64,000 nucleotides of DNA from Algorimicrobium sp002414705 (GCA_963972425.1 CAXAUF010000002.1:1-64000); one strand, 5' to 3'. Shown: positions 25,740 through 35,663, numbered from the stretch's first letter. Translations and numbers: made by a program. The notes: generated from the letters alone by a model not told the origin.

Positions 25740-28553
25740 TTAAAATGAGTATTTAAGTTGTAAACCTAGATCCATTCCGCGTTTGTAGTCTGAAACGCCT
25801 TTTCCATTTGCAGAATTCACTACAATATCTCCTAAAGTGGTTTCTCTAATATATTTTACGGTTGGATTTAATAAATTCATGATACTTAAATTGACTTCAA
25901 ATTTATTGTTAATGGTGTTTTTCCAGATAAAATCTAAAGTTGGAACACCTTTTTCAATGACGTTTCCTAATTGTCCTGAACCTAAAGCATCTATTCTGTC
26001 TGAAAAGTATGAGAATACTAAATTGGCAACTGGCTTATAGTTTTTAAACGTTGGAGAATAGCTAATATCTGCATTCAATAATAAGGGTGATGCACCTTGA
26101 AGGTTGTCTTCTGTTCTGTTAAAACTAACATCGTAAAATTCACCATCAATACGCTCGTACAAATCTTGTGTTGTATGCATATATGTGGCATTAAAACCTA
26201 CAGATAAATCCGTGTTATCATTACTATCCGTAATAAGATTTTTTCTAACTTCTAATTCAACTCCGTATACATTAGCCTTGTCGCCAGTTCTAAAATACCG
26301 TTGTGTTCCTGTTGCATCAGCACCAACAACTAGGTTAATTGGGTCTTTAATTATTTTTGTAAAAGCACCTACTGATATAATTTCGCTTTTACTGAAAAAC
26401 CATTCGTATTTTACATCGAAATTGTAAATTTTAGAATATCCTTTTTCTAATAAGTCAGGATTTCCACCAACACGAACTGAAATGTCTTCGTAAACAAAAG
26501 GCGCTACTTCTTTAAATTCAGGTAATGATGCTGTTTGACTTGCAGAAAATCTTAAGTTTTGATCTTCGTTTAGACTGTACTTAATATTTAAACTTGGAAG
26601 AAATAAGTTGTTTTTAGATGTAATATCATCTATACCTCTTAATCCTAAATTAATAACATTAAAGGCAATATTTTGTTCAATGGATTCTAAACGAACGCCT
26701 GGTACAAATAGCCATTTATCGCCAGCTTTAATTTCTGCATCTATATAACCAGCATAAATGTCTATTTTACCTGTATACGTGTTTTCAGGAAGTCCTGGTC
26801 TGTTTGTATTGGTGTAACCTGGGATAGAATTAATAACTTTTATTTCATAAAGACCACCTGTTTCTTCATTAATTTGAAGATTGTTTAACGAAAATATGTT
26901 ATTAAAATTATTGACATCTGTAACAGGATAATCCCCTTGAATAATATCATAACCATAACGAATATTTTCAAAATTACGCGTCTTGCTTTTCCCGTTATAT
27001 CCTATGTTTAGTTTTACGTTTTCAGACACATCATAAGCAAAGTTTACAAACCCATTATACTCATCGTCTGTAATGCTTTGAAAATAACGCTGATTATCAA
27101 AATCTACATTGCTATAAAAAATAGGATTACTACTTGGGTCATTATCAAATGCTAAATGGTAGTTTTCTAAACTTATACGTTTACGGTCTGGCTGATCTGC
27201 ATTTACATAGTTGTAACCAAATCCCCAATCCACTTCAATTTTTCCAGACTTATGATTTCCTAATAATTGGTTAACAAACATTTTAGTTTGGTCAAACTGA
27301 ACATTCATTTGGTAAAAACCTTCATCTGTATTTTGAATAGCATCTCTGTTTCTACCGTTTCCATTTGTTCCAAAATAACCGACAACATCCGAACTGTTAT
27401 TAATAAAAACCGAATTGTATTTTACCGAATTCTGATTGTCAATTTTATAGTTTACCGTTGCCATAGCGGTAGTCGTTGTTCCGTATTCGTATTCTTCGGC
27501 ACTATCAACAAATGCTTTCTTTTCCACAAGGGTGTAATCTCTTGTAGTTCCTTGTCTGTATTGAAAATCATTTTCAAAAGATCCTGTAGCAAAAATGCTT
27601 AAACGTGAGCCATTTTTAAAATTGAATGATTTTCCTGCAGAAGCACCATAGTTGATATTAATAGGAGTTCCAGCAGAAACTGGGTCTATTCCATGTGATA
27701 AAACAACTGCAAATGGATTATGATCGTAACGTCCATAATACCCAAAATAGCCAGTTCCTTCACTGCGTACAAAATCTTTACCAACCGCATTGGTGTTAAA
27801 TCCAGAACCAGTAAATACATCTAGAAACCCGTTACCTTTATAGTCTTTAGAGTTTACGTTAACATTTCCAGCAGAAAAGTCGCCATAAAAACCAGTAGCA
27901 TACGCCTTGCTTATGGAAACATTTTCAATAATATCTGAAGAAAATAAATTTAAATCGATGTTCTTTTTATTCACGTCATTAGACGGTAAAGACAAACCGT
28001 TCATTGTTGTGTTTAAATATCTATCACCTAAACCACGAACATATACATTACTAGAACCTTCTTGTTTAGAAACACCAGATATTTTAGCAACAGCACCAGC
28101 TGCATCACTTACTCCTTTTCTGGATAACTCTTCGGCACCAATACTTTGTTTAATTTCAACAGCTTTTTTCTGTTCAAGTAAAAGAGCCACTTCGCTTTCA
28201 CGCTTTGTAGTTGTCGTAATAACAACTTCATCTAAAGAGGCTGCGCTTGCTGCCATTGGTAGGTTGATTTCTGTAACTTTACCAGCTATAATTTTAGCTT
28301 CAATTTCCTGTGTTTCGTATCCAACAAAACTAAAAACAATAGTGTACGTACCAGCCTCCAGATTGTCTATAATATACAAACCATCCATATCTGTTGTGGT
28401 TCCTTTTGCAGTTCCTTTTATTAAAACATTAGCAAATGGAAGCGGCTCATTATTATATTCTTGATCCGTAATTTTTCCGGCCAAAGAACCTATGTTCTGT
28501 GAGTACGATAATATTGTAGTAAATAAGAGCAGGTTAAGAATTAAATATTTCAT
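25740..28553 (-). CDS. TonB-dependent outer-membrane receptor
   Basis: 937 residues. Signal peptide, then a CarboxypepD_reg-like domain (GSLAGKITDQEYNNEPLPFANVLIKG, about 22-100), a plug domain (KGVSDAAGAVAKISGVSKQEG, NVYVRGLGDRYLNTTMNGLSLPS) and a 22-strand barrel ending in the aromatic strand GLQLKYSF. It imports a substrate using energy from TonB-ExbBD. The operon partner is the beta-helix lipoprotein; there is no SusD gene. The neighbouring phosphate transporter and porin, and the shared upstream motif, suggest a phosphorus-containing substrate; this is inference. Confidence 0.93.
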   Translation of the reverse strand: MKYLILNLLLFTTILSYSQNIGSLAGKITDQEYNNEPLPFANVLIKGTAKGTTTDMDGLYIIDNLEAGTYTIVFSFVGYETQEIEAKIIAGKVTEINLPMAASAASLDEVVITTTTKRESEVALLLEQKKAVEIKQSIGAEELSRKGVSDAAGAVAKISGVSKQEGSSNVYVRGLGDRYLNTTMNGLSLPSNDVNKKNIDLNLFSSDIIENVSISKAYATGFYGDFSAGNVNVNSKDYKGNGFLDVFTGSGFNTNAVGKDFVRSEGTGYFGYYGRYDHNPFAVVLSHGIDPVSAGTPININYGASAGKSFNFKNGSRLSIFATGSFENDFQYRQGTTRDYTLVEKKAFVDSAEEYEYGTTTTAMATVNYKIDNQNSVKYNSVFINNSSDVVGYFGTNGNGRNRDAIQNTDEGFYQMNVQFDQTKMFVNQLLGNHKSGKIEVDWGFGYNYVNADQPDRKRISLENYHLAFDNDPSSNPIFYSNVDFDNQRYFQSITDDEYNGFVNFAYDVSENVKLNIGYNGKSKTRNFENIRYGYDIIQGDYPVTDVNNFNNIFSLNNLQINEETGGLYEIKVINSIPGYTNTNRPGLPENTYTGKIDIYAGYIDAEIKAGDKWLFVPGVRLESIEQNIAFNVINLGLRGIDDITSKNNLFLPSLNIKYSLNEDQNLRFSASQTASLPEFKEVAPFVYEDISVRVGGNPDLLEKGYSKIYNFDVKYEWFFSKSEIISVGAFTKIIKDPINLVVGADATGTQRYFRTGDKANVYGVELEVRKNLITDSNDNTDLSVGFNATYMHTTQDLYERIDGEFYDVSFNRTEDNLQGASPLLLNADISYSPTFKNYKPVANLVFSYFSDRIDALGSGQLGNVIEKGVPTLDFIWKNTINNKFEVNLSIMNLLNPTVKYIRETTLGDIVVNSANGKGVSDYKRGMDLGLQLKYSF

Positions 28554-28627
28554 GTGTTTTTTTACAAAATTTCTTGCGGCAAAGAAACGACAGATGTGTA
28601 ATCTCTAGGTTAACTAGTCATTAAACC

Positions 28628-28667
28628 TATGTGATAAAACCATTACCTAATTGTTACCAGATTTTTA
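28628..28667 (-). promoter_or_regulatory. PHO-box-like site upstream of TonB receptor
   Basis: ACCATTACCTAATTGTTA (28639-28656) aligns with the pit upstream site TGTGTTACCTAAATGTTA, sharing TTACCTAA-n-TGTTA. Flanking heptamers TATGTGA (28628) and ATTTTTA (28661) keep the 11-bp phase but are degenerate. Located 75-114 bp before the receptor start. Confidence 0.45.
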
Positions 28668-28739
28668 TAAATAAACCTATTTAGAAACGGTTTCTTAACA
28701 TTGAAAAAATAGTATCTTGCAACTCATTAAATTAGTACA

Positions 28740-30083
28740 ATGAACTGGGAGCAATTATTATCATTAAAGCGTTTTGGCGATACCAATAAACGCTTACGTA
28801 AAGAGCAAGATGAAACGCGTTTAGGTTTTGAAGTGGATTATGATCGTATTATTTTTTCTTCAGAATTTAGAAGTTTACAAGATAAAACGCAGGTTATTCC
28901 CTTATCTCAAACCGATTTTGTTCATACACGACTAACACATAGTTTAGAAGTTAGTGTCGTTGGAAGAACCCTTGGACGTCTAGCTGGAAAACGCTTAATT
29001 GAAAAATATCCACACTTGCAAAATATTCATGGTTACCAACCAAACGATTTTGGAGCTATTGTTGCAACAGCTGCGCTGGCTCATGATATTGGAAATCCGC
29101 CATTTGGTCATTCAGGAGAGAAGGCTATAGGCGAATTTTTTAAAACAGGTGCTGGAAAAATTTTTAAAAGCGAATTATCAGATAAAGAATATCAAGATTT
29201 ATGCGATTTTGAAGGTAATGCCAATGGTTTCAATATTCTAACTGAAAGTCGCATTGGTCGTGAGGGTGGCTTGAGACTGAGTTATTCCACACTAGGTGCT
29301 TTTACAAAATACCCAAAAGAATCCTTGCCTAAAAAACCAACAACCCATATTGCTGACAAAAAATATGGCTTTTTTCAAGCCGATAAAACCGCTTTTGAAG
29401 ATGTTGCAAATGAATTAGGTTTAATTAAACGTGGTGCAAAAGAAGATGCCAGTTATGCAAGACATCCTTTAACTTTTTTAGTTGAAGCAGCTGATGATAT
29501 TTGTTATACCATAATCGATTTTGAAGATGGTATTAATTTAGGACTCATACAAGAGGAGTTTGCTTTGGAGTATTTAATTAATTTGGTGAGAGATAGCATT
29601 CAAACTAATAAATACCATCAATTATCCACAACACAAGACCGAATTAGTTATTTAAGAGCTTTGGCTATTAACACCTTAATACATGAAGCTGTTTCTGTTT
29701 TTATTGAAAATGAAGACGCTATTTTAAACGATCAATTTAAAATTGCCTTATTAGATAAAAGTAAATACGAAGCACAGATAAAAGATATTATTAGTATCAG
29801 TGTAAAAAACGTGTATCAATCTAAAGAGGTTATTGAAAAAGAAATTATGGGTTATCGTGTTTTAAATACGTTATTAGAAACCTATGTGTCTGCTGTAAAT
29901 AACGCGTATAATGGCACGGCTTCCAATTATGATACACTTATTTTAAATTCGCTTTCGGGAAGTATTAACACGCAAGAAGATTTAATTTATAAACGTTTAT
30001 TGAATGTCTGTAATTATGTAGCCTCTTTATCGGATAGTCGCGCCATTTTGATTTATAAGAAAATTAAAGGCATGGCTTTTTAG
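28740..30083 (+). CDS. dgt: dGTP triphosphohydrolase (dGTPase), HD superfamily
   Basis: 447 residues with the HD-domain metal site: RLTHSLEVSVVGR (H), ALAHDIGNPPFGHSGEKAI (HD) and LVEAADDICYTIIDFEDG (D). The start motif GDTNKRLRKEQDETRLGFEVDYDRIIFSSEFRSLQDKTQV is typical of the long dGTPase class, which cuts dGTP to deoxyguanosine and triphosphate. It helps balance dNTP pools and may limit phages. Divergent from the TonB receptor gene; a near-consensus TATCTTG -7 lies about 20 bp before the ATG. Confidence 0.92.
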   Translation: MNWEQLLSLKRFGDTNKRLRKEQDETRLGFEVDYDRIIFSSEFRSLQDKTQVIPLSQTDFVHTRLTHSLEVSVVGRTLGRLAGKRLIEKYPHLQNIHGYQPNDFGAIVATAALAHDIGNPPFGHSGEKAIGEFFKTGAGKIFKSELSDKEYQDLCDFEGNANGFNILTESRIGREGGLRLSYSTLGAFTKYPKESLPKKPTTHIADKKYGFFQADKTAFEDVANELGLIKRGAKEDASYARHPLTFLVEAADDICYTIIDFEDGINLGLIQEEFALEYLINLVRDSIQTNKYHQLSTTQDRISYLRALAINTLIHEAVSVFIENEDAILNDQFKIALLDKSKYEAQIKDIISISVKNVYQSKEVIEKEIMGYRVLNTLLETYVSAVNNAYNGTASNYDTLILNSLSGSINTQEDLIYKRLLNVCNYVASLSDSRAILIYKKIKGMAF

Positions 30084-30183
30084 TAAGATAAATCTTTCAA
30101 TTTTAGTATTTTATCGAAAATATTTGATTATTGTCGATGTATTTTTTATATTTAGCTTTCAAAATAAATTGAACCCAACTAAA

Positions 30184-30312
30184 ATGAAAAATAACATATT
30201 AGGCGCTATCATTATATTTTTTGTAACCTTTGCTAGTTTGTTGGCTTTAAGTGAGCTATCAAATGTGAATGATGCTGAAATCGATTCTACACAGTTTTAC
30301 GCTGAAGATTAG
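30184..30312 (+). CDS. 42-aa single-helix membrane peptide
   Basis: ATG at 30184 is preferred over an upstream TTG. The sequence MKNNILGAIIIFFVTFASLLALSEL contains one membrane helix or uncleaved signal, followed by an acidic tail (NVNDAEIDSTQFYAED). A short A-rich CCCAACTAAA leader precedes it. No family recognised. The stop codon overlaps the convergent dxs stop region. Independent promoter is possible (TATATTTA about 35 bp upstream). Confidence 0.5.
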   Translation: MKNNILGAIIIFFVTFASLLALSELSNVNDAEIDSTQFYAED

Positions 30313-32081
30313 GGATTAGAACCCGTAATTTTTAAGATAAATGCTCTGATTTTTTTAGAGCTAATTCCAGTAATATCCTCTAGTTCTTCAACAGAACCAT
30401 GTTCAATAAAAGTATCAGGAATACCTAATATTTTTAGCGCGTTTTTATAATTAAACTCCGATTTAAATTCCGAAATCGCACTTCCAAATCCACCTATAAT
30501 CGTTCCGTTTTCGATAGTTATAATTGTTTCATACCTATCAAAAATATGGTGTAGTAAATTTGTGTCTAGTGGTTTAACAAATCCCATATCGTAATGCGAA
30601 ACGGTTAAATCATAAACAGCTTCTGTCACATTTTTAGCCATGCTGCCAATACTTAAAATGGCTATTTTTTTACCTTGTTTTAATTGTTCGCCTTTACCTA
30701 TTTCAACCTCATTAAAAGGAGTTTGCCAATTTAAAATTGTTCCTCGACCACGTGGATACCTAATAGCTAGTGGGTTTTCTAGTTTTCCAAGTTGTGCTGT
30801 AAAAAGTAGATTTCTTAATGCTATTTCATTTCTTGGAGCTGCAATAATCATGTTAGGAATACAGCGTAAATAGGCCATATCAAAAACACCATGATGTGTG
30901 GCGCCATCTTCGCCTACCAAGCCTGCGCGATCTAAACAGAAAATAACGGGTAAATTTTGTAAAGCTACATCATGTATTATTTGGTCGTAAGCACGTTGTA
31001 AAAACGTTGAGTAAATATTACAAAACGGAATCATGCCTTGTGTAGCCATACCAGCAGCAAGTGTTACGGCATGTTGTTCGGCAATACCAACATCAAAAGC
31101 GCGTTCTGGTATTGCATCCATCATAAATTTTAATGAGCTTCCAGTAGGCATTGCTGGTGTAATACCTATTATTTTTTTGTTTTTTTCGGCTAATTCTACT
31201 AATGTTAAACCAAATACATCTTGATATTTTGGTGGTTGTAATGTGGTGGCTTTTTCTGGAATATCACCAGTTATCGCATTAAATTTTCCAGGAGCATGAT
31301 ACACCACTTGATTTTCTTCTGCTTGTTTTAAGCCTTTACCTTTGGTGGTGATAATATGAAGGAATTTTGGACCTTCAATAGATTTTAAACGCTCTAATTC
31401 TGAAATTACTTTAAAAACATCGTGACCATCTATAGGTCCTGAATAATTGAAATTTAAGGCTTCAAAAATGTTGTCTTGTTTTTCTGCGCCTGTTTTTACA
31501 TGGGTTAAATACTGTTTTAAAGCACCAACACTTGGGTCTATTCCTATGGCATTATCGTTTAAAATAACAAGTAAGTTTGTTTTGGTAACACCTGCGTGAT
31601 TTAAGCCTTCAAAAGCCATTCCGCTTGCTATGGATGCATCTCCAATAATAGCAATATGGTGTTTGTTATAATCACCTTGTATTTGAGATGCTATAGCCAT
31701 ACCTAAAGCTGCTGAAATAGATGTAGAGGAGTGTCCCGTGCCAAATGTGTCAAACTGACTTTCAGAGCGTTTTGGAAAACCACTAATCCCATTTAGTTGT
31801 CTATTGGTATTAAATACGGCTTTTCTGTTGGTTAATATTTTATGGACATAGGCTTGGTGCCCAACATCCCAAACTAATAAATCATTAGGTGTGTTAAACA
31901 CATAGTGTAAGGCAATAGTTAACTCCACGACGCCCAGACTGGCTCCCAAATGACCTTCTTTCGTTGCAACTATATCTATAATAAACTGTCGTATTTCCAT
32001 TGCTAAATCAGGGAGTTGATTTTGATCCAGCGCTCGTAAATCCGAAGGGTTGTTTATGGTATCAAGAATGTTTGAATTCAT
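30309..32081 (-). CDS. dxs: 1-deoxy-D-xylulose-5-phosphate synthase
   Basis: 590 residues, slightly shorter than the E. coli enzyme. Thiamine-diphosphate binding is shown by GDASIASGMAFEGLNHAG...NDN, the N-terminal His motif DVGHQAYVHKILTNR, and the pyrimidine domain with AEQHAVTLAAGMA and DRAGLVGEDGATHHGVFD. It condenses pyruvate and glyceraldehyde 3-phosphate in the first step of the non-mevalonate isoprenoid pathway; the polyprenyl synthetase at 47.5 kb uses its product. No TPP riboswitch was seen upstream. Single gene. Confidence 0.95.
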   Translation of the reverse strand: MNSNILDTINNPSDLRALDQNQLPDLAMEIRQFIIDIVATKEGHLGASLGVVELTIALHYVFNTPNDLLVWDVGHQAYVHKILTNRKAVFNTNRQLNGISGFPKRSESQFDTFGTGHSSTSISAALGMAIASQIQGDYNKHHIAIIGDASIASGMAFEGLNHAGVTKTNLLVILNDNAIGIDPSVGALKQYLTHVKTGAEKQDNIFEALNFNYSGPIDGHDVFKVISELERLKSIEGPKFLHIITTKGKGLKQAEENQVVYHAPGKFNAITGDIPEKATTLQPPKYQDVFGLTLVELAEKNKKIIGITPAMPTGSSLKFMMDAIPERAFDVGIAEQHAVTLAAGMATQGMIPFCNIYSTFLQRAYDQIIHDVALQNLPVIFCLDRAGLVGEDGATHHGVFDMAYLRCIPNMIIAAPRNEIALRNLLFTAQLGKLENPLAIRYPRGRGTILNWQTPFNEVEIGKGEQLKQGKKIAILSIGSMAKNVTEAVYDLTVSHYDMGFVKPLDTNLLHHIFDRYETIITIENGTIIGGFGSAISEFKSEFNYKNALKILGIPDTFIEHGSVEELEDITGISSKKIRAFILKITGSNP

Positions 32082-32228
32082 ATATGGAGAATTGTTTGTA
32101 AAACTATTAAAATAGCCTTATAAAATTTAATAAATGACATTAAAATCTACTAATAAGTTAAAAAATGAATTTAACTTGTTTATATTTGTGTAATTGTAAT
32201 AAAACCTTCTAATTTTTAATTCTCAAAA

Positions 32229-34913
32229 ATGAAAAATAACTACGCAAAAAAGTTGCTTTTTTTAGCTGTTTTGGTTTTCGCCAATATGGTTTATTCTCAA
32301 AGTAGCTTGATGGATTCTAACTACGGAACCATAATTCAAAATTACCTTAATCAAAACAAAGAAACTTACGGCTTAACGGTTAGTGATATTTCTGATTTAA
32401 CAGTTGACAAGGAGTTCTTTTCAAAAAATAGTAAAATTACCCATGTTTACCTTAATCAAAGATATCAAGGTATTTCCATTTTTAATGCTATTTCAAGTGT
32501 TGCTGTAAAAGGTAATGCCGTTTTTTATTATGCTAATAGTTTTACAGGCAATATAAATGAAAGAGTTAATACAACAACACCACAATTAACGGCTGAACAG
32601 GCTATTCAAACAGCTGCTTCAGTATTGAATTTAGGCGCTGTTCAGAATCTAGATTTATTAGAAAAAATTAACAACAAGTATGTTTTTTCAAATGGTGCTA
32701 TTTCGCAAACAAGTATTCCTGTTGAGTTAGTATATTTTAAAGATGAAGCAGGTAGCTTAACACTTTCTTGGAATTTAAGTATTCATACTTTAAATGGTGC
32801 TAATTGGCACAGTGTTCGAATAGATGCTGTTTCTGGTGAAATTTTAAATCAAAACGATTGGGTTTTATCTTGTAATTTTGGCGATTCACAACACGAGAAT
32901 CACAATCATGTAACAAACACTATTATTCAAGCAGAGCCTAATTTTTCACTATTTAAGGAGGCTTCTTATATGACGAATGATGGATCACAATATAATGTAT
33001 TTGCACTTCCAGTGGAAAGTCCAAACCATGGTAGCAGAACCTTATTAGTTGAACCAGCAAATATTGATGCGTCTCCTTTTGGATGGCATGACACTAATGG
33101 TGTTGCTGGAGCTGAACAACTTATAACACGTGGTAATAATGTATGGGCAATGGAAGATAGAGATGGAAATAATGGCGCTGGATATTCTCCAAACGGTACG
33201 TCAGCATTAAACTTCGATTTTCCTTTAAATTTAAATCAAGAGCCAGAATTATATGAAGATGTTTCCATAACCAACCTGTTTTATGTGAACAACGTTATGC
33301 ACGATATTTGGTATCAGTATGGTTTTGATGAGGTTAGTGGGAATTTTCAAGCCAATAACTATGGAAATGGAGGCGTTGGAAATGATTTTGTTTTCGCGGA
33401 TGCTCAAGATGGAAATGGTCTTGGAACTTCCATAAATAATGCCTTTTTTGGAACACCACCAGATGGATCTAACCCAAGTATGCGCATGTTTTTATGGTCT
33501 GCTCCAGCAGGTTTACAGGATTTGGTTACAGTAAATAATAGTTCTGTAGCTGGAATATATGCTGCAGTTAATCCGGCAACAGCAGCACCTAACAATATAA
33601 CAGGAATTGGACCAGTAGCTGTTACGGCCGATTTACAATTGGTTAATGATTCCACCATAAATGCTTCAGAAGGTTGCAGCCCAATAGCCAGTGTAGCTGG
33701 TAAAATTGCTGTAATTAGAAGAGGGAATTGTCCGTTTGTTGATAAAATACAAAACGCCCAAGATGCAGGAGCTGTTGCAGTAATTGTTGTTAATCACAAT
33801 AATCCAACTAATGATCCAGCTTACGTACCTTATGTAAATATGGCAGGTCAAACTACTCCAGCTTTTACAATCCCATCTGTTTTTATGAATTTTGCTGATG
33901 GTGAACTATTAATTGCAGCTATGGAAAACGAAACAGTTAATGTAACACTGCAAGGACCAAGTCCATTTTTAATTGATGGGAGTTTGGATAATATGATTGT
34001 AGCACACGAATATGGACATGGTATTTCAAATCGTTTAACTGGTGGTGCTAGTCAAGCAGGCTGTTTGACTAACGAAACTCAAATGGGTGAAGGTTGGTCT
34101 GATTGGTTCTCTTTAATGATAACATTACAAGAAACTGAAGATTACGCTGCTGGACGTGGTATGGTAACATACTCTGCAGGGCAAAGCGTAAGCGGTATTG
34201 GAATTAGAAATGCTAAATATGCAACTGATTTTTCGGTAAATGGTTTTACGTATGCAGATACTAATAATTCTGCTCAAGTTTCCCAACCACACGGGATTGG
34301 ATTTATTTGGGCTACTATGCTTTATGATTTAACAGAAGCTTATGTTGATAAGTATGGTTTCGATTCCGATTTATATTATGGTACTGGTGGAAATAATAAA
34401 GTGATGCAATTGGTGTTAGATGGTCTTAAATTACAACCATGTGGTCCAGATTTTATTGATGGACGTGATGCCTTATTAGCTGCAGACATGGCAACTACAG
34501 GTGGTGAAGATCAGTGTATAATTTGGGAAGTATTCGCTAACAGAGGTTTAGGCTTAAATGCATCTGGTGGTAGTAAATTTAGTAGAACAGACCAAATAGA
34601 AGATTTTTCAATGCCTTTAGAAACAGATCCTACATTACAAAACTGTACAAGTTTAAGTGTGGACGAGTTTAGACAAAGTGATTATAAAGTGTATCCAAAC
34701 CCAACTAATAATAATTTGTTTATTAAAACAAATAAAACGTTTGGTCAAGTAACTATGACTATTACAGATTTAAATGGAAGACAAGTGTATAACAAACAAG
34801 TTGATTTGTTTGGTACTGTTGAAATTAATATGAGTGCATTTCAAACAGGTATTTACATCTTGAATATGAAAGGTCAGAATATTGATGCAAACCATAAGAT
34901 TATTAAAAACTAA
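32229..34913 (+). CDS. M36 (fungalysin-like) metalloprotease exported by T9SS
   Basis: 894 residues. Order: signal peptide (to about 23), an FTP/PepSY-like propeptide (THVYLNQRYQGISIFNAISS), the M36 catalytic domain with zinc motif H593-E594-x-x-H597 (VAHEYGHGISNRL) and a downstream ETQMGEGWSDWFSL Glu ligand, an inserted PA domain (VAGKIAVIRRGNCPFVDKIQNAQDAGAVAVIVVNH), and a type A T9SS sorting domain (VYPNPTNNNLFIKT, TGIYILNMKG, IIKN). It is a secreted protein-degrading enzyme. A TATATTTG -7 element at 32181-32188 gives a leader of about 36 nt. Confidence 0.94.
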   Translation: MKNNYAKKLLFLAVLVFANMVYSQSSLMDSNYGTIIQNYLNQNKETYGLTVSDISDLTVDKEFFSKNSKITHVYLNQRYQGISIFNAISSVAVKGNAVFYYANSFTGNINERVNTTTPQLTAEQAIQTAASVLNLGAVQNLDLLEKINNKYVFSNGAISQTSIPVELVYFKDEAGSLTLSWNLSIHTLNGANWHSVRIDAVSGEILNQNDWVLSCNFGDSQHENHNHVTNTIIQAEPNFSLFKEASYMTNDGSQYNVFALPVESPNHGSRTLLVEPANIDASPFGWHDTNGVAGAEQLITRGNNVWAMEDRDGNNGAGYSPNGTSALNFDFPLNLNQEPELYEDVSITNLFYVNNVMHDIWYQYGFDEVSGNFQANNYGNGGVGNDFVFADAQDGNGLGTSINNAFFGTPPDGSNPSMRMFLWSAPAGLQDLVTVNNSSVAGIYAAVNPATAAPNNITGIGPVAVTADLQLVNDSTINASEGCSPIASVAGKIAVIRRGNCPFVDKIQNAQDAGAVAVIVVNHNNPTNDPAYVPYVNMAGQTTPAFTIPSVFMNFADGELLIAAMENETVNVTLQGPSPFLIDGSLDNMIVAHEYGHGISNRLTGGASQAGCLTNETQMGEGWSDWFSLMITLQETEDYAAGRGMVTYSAGQSVSGIGIRNAKYATDFSVNGFTYADTNNSAQVSQPHGIGFIWATMLYDLTEAYVDKYGFDSDLYYGTGGNNKVMQLVLDGLKLQPCGPDFIDGRDALLAADMATTGGEDQCIIWEVFANRGLGLNASGGSKFSRTDQIEDFSMPLETDPTLQNCTSLSVDEFRQSDYKVYPNPTNNNLFIKTNKTFGQVTMTITDLNGRQVYNKQVDLFGTVEINMSAFQTGIYILNMKGQNIDANHKIIKN

Positions 34914-34934
34914 TAATTTTTTAAATGATATTTT

Positions 34935-34967
34935 AAAAAGGCAACTAATTATTTAGTTGCCTTTTTT
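34935..34967 (+). terminator. Terminator after M36 protease gene
   Basis: GGCAACTAA-TTAT-TTAGTTGCC followed by TTTTTT. Its T-run overlaps the TATTTTTA -7 element (34967-34974) that sits 4 bp before the tadA start codon. Confidence 0.8.
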
Positions 34968-34978
34968 ATTTTTACAAC

Positions 34979-35428
34979 ATGGAGACATTTTTTGATGACA
35001 CTTATTTTATGAAAAAAGCCTTACAAGAAGCTGAAATAGCTTTTCATAAAGGCGAAATTCCCGTAGGTGCTATTATTGTTATAGATAACAAAATTATAGC
35101 TCGTGGTCATAATCTTACAGAAATGCTGAATGACGTTACTGCGCACGCAGAAATGCAAGCCATTACAGCTGCAGCTAATTTTTTAGGTGGTAAATATTTA
35201 CATAATTGTACACTGTATGTTACGTTGGAACCTTGCCAAATGTGCGGTGGTGCTTTGTATTGGAGTCAGATAAGTAATATAGTATATGGTGCTCGCGATG
35301 AAGAACGCGGTTGTATAAATTTACAAACCAAGTTACACCCAAAAACCATTGTAAAAGGTGGTGTTATGGCAGAAGAATCAGCCTTGCTACTAAAGCGTTT
35401 TTTTATTGAAAGAAGAAATTTGAATTAG
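34979..35428 (+). CDS. tadA: tRNA-specific adenosine deaminase
   Basis: 149 residues with the deaminase zinc site H56-A-E58 (TAHAEMQAI) and C86-x-x-C89 (EPCQMCGGAL). The N-terminal MKKALQEAEIAFHKGEIPVGAIIV is typical of TadA, which makes inosine at the wobble position of tRNA-Arg(ACG). The ATG follows a TATTTTTA element by 4 bp, so the transcript may be leaderless. A guanine deaminase role is possible but less likely given the motif context. Confidence 0.88.
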   Translation: METFFDDTYFMKKALQEAEIAFHKGEIPVGAIIVIDNKIIARGHNLTEMLNDVTAHAEMQAITAAANFLGGKYLHNCTLYVTLEPCQMCGGALYWSQISNIVYGARDEERGCINLQTKLHPKTIVKGGVMAEESALLLKRFFIERRNLN

Positions 35429-35661
35429 TGCTTATTGCGCTTTTGGCTGTCACGCATCTTGTCCAAATTTTCCTTATTAAGCAAGTAATCACTCATTTTT
35501 TTATCTTTCCATCTGTACCATGAAAAAAGTGGAAAAACTATAAAAAATAAACCTAAAACTCCGCCTCCTATAAGTTTTTGTGCATATTCTAAATCTAATG
35601 TTAAGCCACAAATAATAGCCGTTAATGTTATTATAAAAATTAATAAAATAATATATTTCAT
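35425..35661 (-). CDS. 78-aa two-helix membrane protein
   Basis: Start set at ATG 35661 (MKYIILLIFIITLTAIICGL) in place of an upstream TTG. Two membrane helices (about 3-20 and 31-50) are followed by a basic cytoplasmic tail (RWKDKKMSDYLLNKENLDKMRDSQKRNKH). No family recognised. It begins 2 bp after the ClC stop codon and is the last gene of a four-gene minus-strand operon; it overlaps the convergent tadA end by 4 bp. Confidence 0.7.
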   Translation of the reverse strand: MKYIILLIFIITLTAIICGLTLDLEYAQKLIGGGVLGLFFIVFPLFSWYRWKDKKMSDYLLNKENLDKMRDSQKRNKH

Positions 35662-35663
35662 AC

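Noticed and set aside
27907..28464. 185-codon plus-strand ORF
   Set aside because: It lies antisense inside the TonB receptor gene and has the Ser/Leu/Ile-rich composition of a shadow frame, with no start signal.
32082..32228. TPP riboswitch for dxs
   Set aside because: The divergent gap of 147 bp lacks the CUGAGA core and is very AT-rich.
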